Shown one piece after another: positions 1-10,200 of a stretch of 60,000 nucleotides of DNA (positions within the stretch are counted from its first letter, which is position 1; every line of letters begins with the position of its first letter). The position numbers and the translations under genes are program-made. The DNA comes from Liolophura sinensis (Eukaryota > Mollusca > Polyplacophora > Chitonida > Chitonidae), in assembly GCF_032854445.1 (NCBI RefSeq), contig NC_088295.1, forward strand, positions 83,560,644 to 83,620,643. The letters run 5' to 3'. Under the pieces are notes generated by a model. That model did no database searches and was not told the DNA's origin. It worked only from the letters and a program-made list of their open reading frames with translations.

Positions 1-2019
1 TCATTCGTGGAGCGCTTCAGCCGTGAAAAAGCAAGTCAGGCCATGTTCATACCTGCTCCCTTTTCGCTTAAAATTCACAACGAAAAACAGCTCAGATCAT
101 GATTTGCATTTTTACACACATTCTTTAGGAAACAAACATTTGCAAGCTGACTTTATTCTTTAATAATAATGAGCGATTGCATTGTTTTCTTAGTTTAAAA
201 TTATTAAAATTTTCTAAACGGGTAAACGTGTATGAGCCATGACAGCGAGACACCCTATGCCGAGATTTGATTGGCTAAAAGGGAATTGATCTAGATTTCC
301 GTCATTTTGATTGGCTGAAAACTCGAAAGTCATGGAAATCGGATGCCGGTTTTGAGCTATATAGGAAGTGAAGGTGATACAATTTGTTTATTTAAAACAA
401 CCCTTTACAGGTTATTTGCAAAACATATAGTGCTGTGATGTTGAATTATTGAATATATAAATAAGTGAAAAACATGGCAAAACTTGAATGCCCACTGCAT
501 ACGTAATGGTCATTAAAAACAGCTGGTTAGTCAATAAAAGTAGACACGTAGGCCTAAAACTTTATAAAACTTCTGACCGTGATCATCAGACAAATAAAAA
601 GCAGTGGTGAAATTGATACAAGTGGCATATTTAACTGTCGAAACATCTATTAGGTAGATCTATTCTTTCAAAGTTTTGTTCAAAATACAACAAAACCATT
701 TTAAAAAAGCAAAAATAAAAATATGAAATGGAAGTGAAAAAAAATGTAAATTTTAGGAGTAAAGTAGATGTAGTAACCTATACATACTTCCTTCGTGTGG
801 CGGTATGAGCAGAAAAAAAAACAAACAACGTAAGATTTGATTCACTGGTACTTGTGTGTAAGTTGCCGACTTAATTAAACGGCCCTAATAGACAAAGCTG
901 TCTATTAGGACCGTGACTGAGACAATTGGATGGAAGCAGTTGACCAAAGTAAATAAGACACAAATTTTTATTTTGGATATGCTTATTACAATATGCTAAT
1001 GTATTACATCCAAAGTTTTGACAACAGTTGTGCAACGCTACATTTCTGAGCAAGCACCATTTGTGCATATTGATCATTATATTTTAGGTTATTCTATGTA
1101 TAATTATCAAATAAAGTAAAATACCCAAGGTCAGTTTTAAATGGAGGTTTAAGATTCAGATATTACATATTTGCCATATTTCAACATGCTGCAGTTTTTA
1201 CTTCAGTTAAAGCTAAACATACTGGTGTTGAAATCATGGGCACTTGTTACTGGCGTTGGTTACACTTTTGACTCATCGTTTTCAGCCTGTATATGACGAG
1301 AGTTGTATTTATAAACGGAGAAAACCCAAAGGTTTGATAAACTGCATTCATGAGTATTTTCATAAACAAGCAGTGATGGGCACAGCTGTTGAACGGAATA
1401 CTAAGCAAGGAAGAGTGTTCTCCCCTGAACCAGTGAAAGGTGCCAAGTGAGAGATGTGACGTGCTGTAAAAATAGTGACAGAACGACTGTCACATTTCTT
1501 TCTAAGAACGCAACAAGGAACAGACGTCCAGCTGTTTGTAAGTTGGTGGAGGATATTCATTAGGTAGCTGTAGACTTAGTGTTATTAAAGAAGATCAGAC
1601 TTCAGGGAAAAGACTGTTTCGTTTTCCGATGTGTCCATTGGATATGTTGTTGTTGTTGTTGTGCAAATGTCTGAGAATGTATGAGAACTGGCACTCGCCA
1701 AGAGAATTTACAAAAGTAATGAGGACGCAGATATGTTTTGCAGATCAAATGAAATTTAAAGCATGTTTCTTCAAACTGTATATCAGGTAGTGCTAATTAT
1801 ATTCATAATGCATGTGTAGCTGTGAAGTTAACAGGTATACATGTATATGAATTAAATGAATGTGCAGAGCGCAAGATGTAGTAGATTCACACTAGTTACA
1901 TTTCCATTTGGGAGTTGTAAAGATTGAGTTGCCGTTTTGGTCAGATGGTAGAGGATACAATTCACTGAAGAATCTGGTACTCACAGTGAACATATGAGAA
2001 GCAGGTCAGCGATAAATAA
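1..2019. other. Upstream non-coding DNA
   Basis: There is no supportable gene here. All ORFs are short (under 70 codons) and show no recognisable motif or splice context. The stretch is AT-rich, with a GTT microsatellite run near 1647-1661 and one strong hairpin listed separately. It could contain the WDR37 promoter, but I see no decisive core-promoter motif. Confidence 0.5.
879..914. repeat. 16-bp near-perfect inverted repeat (hairpin)
   Basis: The arms are 879-894 and 899-914, with a 4-nt loop (AAGC). Fifteen of 16 positions pair; the only mismatch is 883 against 910. The core arm is CCTAATAGACA. No gene is adjacent and the function is unknown. Confidence 0.8.
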
Positions 2020-2209
2020 TAGAGCGTATGAGAGATAGAAGTTCTCAGGAGTTCCGCATGGGGGTGCTCGCACATACACCGGAAGTTGGGGTTAGAAAAC
2101 GCTCCATTCGCCCAACGTTCATGCGCCAGGGTTATAGCCCCAACTTCCAGTATATGCACGAGTGCCTCCATGGGGAACTCCTGAGAACTCATATCCCTCA
2201 GAGGCCCTA
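2020..2209. repeat. 190-bp foldback element (75-nt inverted arms)
   Basis: The left arm, about 2020-2094, is the imperfect reverse complement of the right arm, about 2135-2209, with a 40-nt loop between. The best part pairs GTTCTCAGGAGTTCC (2041-2055) and GGAAGTTGGGG (2081-2091) with their complements at 2174-2188 and 2138-2148. Because the arms are inverted copies, the two overlapping opposite-strand ORFs here translate to the same SSQEF-like peptide, which is an artefact of symmetry. It could be a MITE-like element or a hairpin-forming locus; I see no clear target-site duplication. Confidence 0.7.
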
Positions 2210-2439
2210 CCGCAGCAACATAAGCTAATCTTCCCACCCACTAAGTAAAATATAGTAGGTTTGTACATTATACATTGTATGATTTCAACAATCAATACCC
2301 GCCATGACATATACGCTAGGAGGTGTTAAATTGCCAGAATATCAACATACTCACATGTACGTCTTAACTGTGACAAGGACTCCTTTAAATTTGGAAGTTG
2401 TCTAGCAAGTTCCTACTATGTGACGGGTATGGCAATATT

Positions 2440-2513
2440 CCACTGATTTACGACCTCATTAGAGATATATGACAGAGTTGACATCAGAAGGTGGTTAAAT
2501 GGATGCAAAGAAG
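2440..2513 (+). other. Candidate 5' UTR exon end (WDR37)
   Basis: A strong 5' splice site, AAG|GTAAGT, lies at 2513/2514. A matching 3' splice site ending CAG at 7124 precedes the WDR37 start codon. A noncoding first exon ending at 2513 would therefore be reasonable. The exon's 5' end cannot be seen and the call rests only on the donor consensus and position. Confidence 0.25.
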
Positions 2514-5500
2514 GTAAGTAACACCTCACCATCACCATATGTTTGTTTTTTATGACCTGCCTGCCAGGAGTTTCAGTGCTGTGCGTCAACCAGTTGCTGT
2601 TTGTAGGTGGGCTACATACATGTAAAGTTTAAGAAGATGCATGTTTATCACTCTTTGCGACTTGTTTTTCTAATGTTACAATTGTAAAGGAGTAAAGAGA
2701 AGATGATTACCTTTCCCAACATACCAAAATATCCGGTTTACATCTAAGATTTTTCTTCTGCTGTTTAACATAAATGAAAAGTTTTTATCAGTACCATTCT
2801 GGCATTACTGGCCTCATCATCTACAGGAGGCAAGTTTGCATAATACATTACCAGTTGAAGTTTGGCCAGAATACTACATAGCCAAATTACAGTGTCTGCT
2901 AAAATATCCAGTAATGTTTTTTTTTTCTTCTTTTTTTGTTGAGGAATTAAAACAAATATACCCTGTTTAATGAAATTACTTCTCGCAGTTGAGGTGTATT
3001 TGCCTTAAAAGTACTAGAATGCCTTTGATGCATTGCAAAAATTAGTACCAAGTGATATCAAGTTTGCCACTTATATTGTTTGTGAAATGTAACTGCAGCA
3101 GTGATTGCAGTTGAGTTTATTAGCTAGTCCTGGAAATAAAGAACTTAATGAATTTTTTTTTTCTTCATGGGGCATATTTACTATTTTGTTGCTACATTGA
3201 CTGTTAATTCACATTTTCTGTCAGTACATGCACTCAGGGATTTTTGAAAGTTGTGTCGGATGAGAATCGTTTACATGTACTGAACATCCACTCCAGAATT
3301 CTTCCCCTTCTGACAGTTTTTACAAAATACATCACTGGCCTAACTCATTAGCTGTTGGACTGACTGATGAAAGGTGATGAATGGTGATGTTTGGAACCAT
3401 TTTCAAAGCCTTAAAACAAATGATGAGAGACTTTAATTTGTACTCATAATTGTATGTGTTAGAACTTGCCATAAACTAAGTAATCATTACAATCATTATG
3501 TTAGGTTTCATAAATCATTTAACCCTTGACTAATTGTGTTGTCAAAGTATGCCCCTAATTGCCCTCGCCCATGATATAAAAAAACTTGACTACTGCCATG
3601 AGAGCCTTCATTCCTTGAATCAAAGCTTGAACTAAGAGCTGAATGCTGGAGGATGACGCAAATGTTGAGAGCAGTAGCCAAGTTTTTTTGAATAGCTGAA
3701 AGGCTTTTCATGGGTCACCAGACAGACTTTACATGGTTCAGTTTTTGACAAATGAATGAACTCTTCAGGCCGTTTGTTTTATTTATCACTTCATTACAAC
3801 TGTTGCTGATTTTACATCCAATTGTATTTTATTTGATTTTTTTGTTTTTTTATTTTAATGTGACGTAGTCAACTATCTTTCTTTGGAGAAGTTAATGAAA
3901 TCTTTAAGTTTGTTACGGGGCCTACAGTGGCATCCACTTCATGAGCATATGCCATATTTGCAGTGGAATCGAATCAGGATGCATCAAAAAGCTTGAGTCT
4001 GGCTTGTGGCTACTCTGTATGCAGTGTGCGGGACCATACAGTCATACAGGAAATAGATACCTCCAAGATTATACCAGTTAATAAATCCAAAGTTGGTATC
4101 CATAAGTGATGCCAATATTCTTCTATGACAACCCACCTAAATTCCTCTGAAAGATATTAAGTATGCACATACCTGAATATCAATATGATGAAGGACATTG
4201 ACTCTGTTGTTTAAATATTCATTAAAGCCTTTTCTTCCATCAGTTAACCTTAACAGTGACTCTTCAAGTTAACAGTTCTCTTTTGAATGGAAAAATGCTT
4301 AAAAAAAAAAGAACAATAAATATGATGCGATCTCACAAAAACAGTTTGGCTACTCCCAATATGCTTGAGAAGGTCTTGTGTACTATTGACCAGAATTTTG
4401 AGATATTTGTTGAATGTGTCACCGTCAGTCTTGCAAACCCACCCTTGCCCATCATGTGTGATGACAGTGGTCATTTCACTCTCTCTTATACATTGAGCTG
4501 AGATAGTTCTTAGAGTGAGCATAGTATGGCGTTCATGTGAGAAAATGGTTATGTGAGATGAAGTGACATTTGTTTTACTTGTAGGATATTGTCAGAGACT
4601 GAAATCAATTCATTAGTATGCATTATCATATATATATTTATGTATTAATTGTGACTATTTTTGACTTTCATTTCACTGAATGAATGATATAATTATGTTA
4701 AGTACCGTCTGGTAAAACAAACCAATGTACACCATCAGTAAGTCCAACTATTCTGTGTAAAAGAAAAGAAGAAAAGAAAACAAAAGAGATATTTATTTGT
4801 TGATATGAAAATGGATGGCATAGTTAGTGATATATTGATGTTTACCTGATGACCTCCATGGCGATCCATCACCTTACGTATACAGTTTACCTTGACTGGA
4901 TCACCTGACCTAATATGCCTGTGTTTGTAACCTCTTGGAACTCTCAGGACTATCAGCTACATGTATTAGTCCACATCTAATATTTATGAGACTCACTTTC
5001 ACGAGAACCACTAGAGAAAAGCAAAACTGTTCTGTTGTGTTTACATGTTTGTCTTGGTGCATATATAGGCCTATTGATTTTCATCAAGTCCCTGATAACG
5101 ATGAAGGCTAATTTTGTATCATGGTAACCAGTGATATTGCCACAAAAGCCAGAACATTTCATACACCATTTTCTATTTAATCTCTCTCTCCATTGTTTTT
5201 TTTTTTTTTTTGTTGTTTTTTTTCTTTTTGGTCCTAGTTGTCCTTGATTTTAAGACCCCATGAATCAGATTGTTGAGAACACAACCAGAATTTTCCTAAT
5301 TCCGCAGCTTTTAATCCTGTGGACAAAAGCAAAACTGTAAATTACTGACTGTATCCTTACAAAAGAGGAAACAAAGATGTAACATATCAAGCTTTTGACT
5401 TTGTGGCGTCATATCACACTGCCTCACCTTCTCACTCCAGAAATGATAACTACAGGCAGGCCTTTAATGCAAGCCTCGCATGATCTAGTTCGTATTACTC

Positions 5501-5668
5501 TGCGGATCTCCAAAGTGGAGAGTAATAAATACATACCTAACATCATGACGTGCCTCTATTTTTAAATTTATTGTGTAAACTTCTTGTTTATATCTCATAC
5601 ACACAAATGTAAGGTTAAATTTTAAATTTTATGTTAAATTTTAAAAAAAAAATTTTAAAAAACTTTGG
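2514..5668. other. Non-coding stretch, probable first intron
   Basis: No coding exon is recognised. There are poly-T runs (for example 2917-2940 and 5197-5230) and a purine-rich patch near 4757-4790. If the 2513 donor is real, this is the WDR37 5' UTR intron. Confidence 0.35.
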
Positions 5669-5940
5669 GGCCTCCGTAGCTCAGTTGGTTAGCGTGCTGG
5701 CATAGCGCAATGACCCAGGAGTCTCTCACCAATGCAGTCGCTGTGAGTTCAAGTTAAGCTCATGCTGGCTTCCTCTTCGGCGGTACATGGGAAGGTCTGT
5801 CAGCAACCTGCGGATGGTCATGGATTTCCCCCGGGCTGTGCCCGGTTTCCTCCCACCATAATGCTGGCCGCCATTGTATAAGTGAAATATTCTTGAGTAC
5901 AGTGTAAAACACCAATCAAGAAAAAAAAAACAAATAAATC
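5669..5940 (+). mobile_element. tRNA-derived SINE, full length (family 1)
   Basis: The tRNA-like head has an A box TAGCTCAGTTGG at 5677-5688 and a B-box-like GAGTTCAAGTT near 5745. The body includes TTTCCTCCCACCATAATG and the 3' segment AAGTGAAATATTCTTGAGTAC, and it ends in an A-rich AAATAAAT tail. Its closest relative in the window is 41171-41443. Mollusc genomes carry SINEs of this kind, but I do not assign a family name. Confidence 0.85.
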
Positions 5941-6034
5941 AAACTTGGAAGTTGACAGCTTGTCCATCTCTGGATGTTCTACTCCTTGTTGTCTGTGGCT
6001 TACACTATTTCTCTTGCTGTTTACCCTATTGTTG

Positions 6035-6218
6035 TGTGAGAGCACCCAGTTCTTGCTGGTTTCCTCGTCAGTCAGTCATACGTGGAAGGGTCAGTCAGCA
6101 ACCAGCAAATGGTTGTGTGTTTCCTCCCGTGCTTTCCCTTCTTTCTTTCCATTGTAGTGCTGGCTGTTATGATATAAGTGAAGTATTCTTGAATATTACA
6201 TAAAACCTCTAGTCAAAT
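6035..6218 (+). mobile_element. Degenerate family-1 SINE copy
   Basis: A decayed copy keeps the order TTGCTGGTTTCCTC, GTCAGCAACC, TTTCCTCCCGTGC and ATATAAGTGAAGTATTCTTGA of the neighbouring full-length SINE. It lies directly downstream of that copy in the same orientation. Confidence 0.6.
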
Positions 6219-7126
6219 CTTGTGTTGTGTACCCTGTTTGTAGAAAAGAAATCGTTGAATTTGCCTCCCCTTAGGTTTTGATTAAATAATGATTGACATG
6301 CATGTACATGTAGATCACATGGTTGTGACTGAGATTGTTTTGTAGTTGATGTGTACAGTGTATTTCATATAAGCATGTCAGTTATTTATTTACAAATTTA
6401 GGCAAGGCAGTTGTCTGTCAGATTGAATCAACAAAGACCTGTACACATGTTTTCTATAACAAAATCTAAAAAGTATACATGACAGAAAGCCCTTGTTCTA
6501 AAGCTATACATATGTTTTAGGCCTGTAGAACAGCTAGGTTACATGTTTTAGTGAACACAACACAGTGCATTTGTCTTAAGTTTATGAGTTCATGTGTGTC
6601 ATATACCCTGGCACAACATAACTAACACATCAACAAGGTATAAAATGTAAGTAGTGAAAGTTATGAACCTGTCAACATGTAATATAGTACATGTATGTTT
6701 AAACATGTGATGGCCAGGCGGGTGGCAGATGGCATTACCACTGTGCACTGCTCAGTATATGTTGTGTTCAGTGGACAGCCAAGCATACATGTACCTCTAC
6801 TCAAGTACATGTACTTCCCTGTCAGGTTATCATGGTTTTCTAAATGTTATAAATTATAGATATAGACATGTTTCATGTCTTTAAGGTCTTTGGTTATAAA
6901 ACCATATATTCTATGCTTAGTATGTTTAATATTTAATAAGTATGCTGTAGTGGAACATAGCTGTTAAGAAATGATTTCATTGACCCATTGAGGTTGGTGT
7001 GACCTGAGTGTAGTGTAGTGATATCTATGGTTTTACCTACACTCTCATTTTCCCCATCATCATCATGTCTTTATTTATGTATTATTGTTGATATAATTAT
7101 GTTTTTTCTGTATGCTTGCACCAGAT

Positions 7127-7180
7127 ATGAAATTGATGAGAGCTGAAACCTTGCCAGGATCCGCCTACAGGTGTGATTGA
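7127..7180 (+). promoter_or_regulatory. Upstream ORF in the WDR37 leader (17 codons)
   Basis: An ATG at 7127, three bases after the probable CAG acceptor (7122-7124), opens a 17-codon reading frame closed by TGA at 7178-7180. That is 26 bases before the WDR37 start codon. If this leader is transcribed as modelled, a scanning ribosome meets this ATG first, so it could reduce translation of the main frame. The acceptor is inferred from sequence only. Confidence 0.4.
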
Positions 7181-7206
7181 CAGGCGCATTTATCCAATCA
7201 GTAGTG

Positions 7207-10200
7207 ATGAACAGTACAACGAAGCACAAGGCAAAAGGTGTGAGGATGATGCGCCGTCACAGGAGCCACACAGACAGCGATGTGGGTGTCATGAGTCGTT
7301 CGTGTGAGGTGGATGGGGAAAGCCCCATACCTCAGGAGTTCAGGTAACTATCTGACAGACATAGAGGGGTGGGTTGGAGCTGACAGACATCTGGATTAGG
7401 CCAGTACAGCAATCAATAGTGCTTGTGTTCAGCACCCAGAGTAACTGCTCCTGCTGCTAACAACAGTTGTTAAGCTCATAAACACTGAACATTGCACACA
7501 CATATTCAGAGCTGTGTTGTACCAAAAACAGGCAAAAGTGAAAACATATTGAGGCATTTTCTTTTGTTGCTGGTCATATTTCATAGTGGACAGGACAAGT
7601 GGGGTACTGAGTATTTGATGGGGTGTCATGCCCACTAGCTTCGGCATGACACTTTAATGATGCAGCACTAGGAGTATGAATATGTATGTATTTGATTGTT
7701 TAAATCTATTAGAAATACATGTATGAAGACATTGAACATGTTGAAACGATCCTGCTGAAAGGGAGCATTGTCACAATATGACTAGTCAAGCCTGAAGCAA
7801 ATCTCGGTGGAATTATAAGATTATTAGTATTTATTTTTTTGCTTGTACATGTAGTTGAGTGCCATGATCAAGCGTTTTTCACTTACTCGGTTCTGGTCAG
7901 TTTTGTGAGTGGAGGAACTAAAGTAAACCACTGACCCTAGGCAAGTTATAAATAAACATTCTGACACTTTTGTACCACACTGGTGGAGTACACCTCTAAC
8001 CTGGGTGGCCTGGGGTTAAACCCAGGTTGGGTCATATTAAAGACTAAAAATGGTTCTTGTTGCTGCCTGGCTTGTGGCTCAGCACTAAGGGGTTAGAGCA
8101 AGGACACATGTCTGGTTGGCTCCAGTGTCAGTATAATGTGACTGGGTGGGGTGTCATGCTTGGTGTCTTCGGCGTGACACTTCAGTGGCAGCAGCACTGT
8201 CGCGTCATGGACTCTCCTTGGCACAAGAAGGCACAATATATGAACGCACATCTATTGACTCCTCCTCATCTTATGACGGAAAAATTGTTAAGTAAAATCC
8301 CAAGCATACATACATACATACCAGAGAGGTGGAAGACGAGTGGATTCATTTGTGATTGGCCTGTGCAGTTAGGTAGTGGTTTTCTATTGGGTTGGATTCA
8401 TTGTGATTTTCCTGTGCTGTAAGGCATGCACTGAGGCTCTGTTAGGTTGGATTAATTTTATTTTACCTGTGTGTAAGGTATTCACTGGTGTTCTGTTTGA
8501 TAAGTGTTACTTTTGATTTACCTGTGCTGTAAGGTTTGCAGTAGTGTCCTGTTGCCATTGGATTCATTTTTTCATTCACCTGTGCTGTAAGGTATGCACT
8601 GGTGTTCTATTGGGTTGCTGTTGCCATTAGATTCATTTTTGATTTACCTGTGCTGTAAGGTATGCAGTGGTGTTCTATTGGGTTGCTGTTGCCGTTAGAT
8701 TCATTTTTGATTTACCTGTGCTGTAAGGTATGCAGTGGTTGTCTGTGGGGTTGCCGTTGGATTCATTTTTGATTACAGCCAGCTGTAAGGTATGCAGTTG
8801 TGTTCTATTGGGTTGCCATTGTGATCTCTTTTAATTCACCTGTGCTGTAAGGTATGCAGTGGTGTTCTATTGGGTTGCCGTTGCCATGGGATTCGTTTTT
8901 GATTTACCTGTGCTGTAAGGTATGCAGTGGTGTTATGTTGGGTTGCCGTTGAATTCATTTTTGATTTACCTGTTCTGTAATACATGCAGTGGTTGTCTAT
9001 TGGGTTGCCGTTGTGATCACTTTTAATTCACCTGTGCTGTTAGGTAAGCAGTGGAGTTCTGTTGGGTTGCTGTTGCCGTTTGATACATTTTTGATTTGTG
9101 TTTTTTTTTTTATTGGGTTGGGAATGAATGAATGATTATGGCTTTACGCCACATTGGCAATATTTCAGCCATACCATGGTGAGAACAAGTTGAAAAGGCT
9201 GTGATTGGTTTTCGATATGGTAATGAGAACATCAAAATTTAAAGAAAAATGTTCTGACATGTTTAAAACCTGTTAAGAACCAAAACTGTTAAAACTAAAA
9301 AACCACCATGTTTTTAAAGCAGTTTATCTAGAAAACTGTATAGGTATGTATCTTCCTGTATTGGGCTAGGATACTTTTATGATTTACCTTTGCTGTAAGG
9401 TATGCAGTGGTGTTATATTTGGTTAGATTTAGCTCGCCTGTATGAAATAAGGGGAAAGTGCTGCTGTTGGTGTTGGTGTCCGGTTAAGCTTTTTTTTTTA
9501 GCTCCTGTATAATGGGTTCTCATGCATAAATTGAAGGTTAAGCTTTTCCCTTTAGCTCCTGTACATATATAATGGGCTCTCAATCATTGATTGAAGGTTA
9601 TGCCTTTTTGTTTAGCTCTTGTATATTGGGCTATCATACATGGGTTGAAGGTTAGGCTTTTTTTTTTTTTTTCGCTCACTACTCACTAGGTATGGTGTGT
9701 AAATTCACATACTCGGCAGGAAGGTTAACCTTTTTTCTTTAGCTCTTGTATATTGGGCCATCATATATGGATTGAATGTTAGGCTAAGATCTAAGTCTAA
9801 GATATGGTGTGTAAACGCACATGGTGGGTTAACCTTGTTTTTAGCTCTTGTACATTGTGCTGTCACACATGGGTTGAAGGTTAGGCTTTTTTTTTTTTTT
9901 TGCTCCCAAGTTTAAGGTATGGTGTGTAACATTCTCAGGTGGCAGGTTAAGCTTTTTGTTTTACATCCTGTATAATGGCAATCATACGTGGATCTCCAAC
10001 ATACAGTGATAGAAATTTATATTTCGTTTGTGTTTTTTTTTTTTTATATATGTTTCTTTTCACCTGAATGCGTCTACAAAGGGCTTACTGATTTTAATTG
10101 ATAAACTTTCAATTCAAAAATTTACCAGTTCTATAAACTTCAATTAGTTTTCTGTAGTAAACATGTTCTCTAGAAATTAAGGGAACAATTTCTTGTGTAC

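Noticed and set aside
1962-2237. Mirrored ORFs on both strands giving similar peptides
   Set aside because: The similarity is forced by the inverted repeat. There is no independent coding evidence.
5669-5760. A functional tRNA gene
   Set aside because: A and B boxes are present, but the sequence does not fold into a full cloverleaf by eye and is joined to a SINE body and tail. The same applies to 41171-41262.
8057-8422. 121-codon plus-strand ORF
   Set aside because: It spans the family-2 repeat and the start of the intron 1 minisatellite, within WDR37 intron 1, with no conserved domain.
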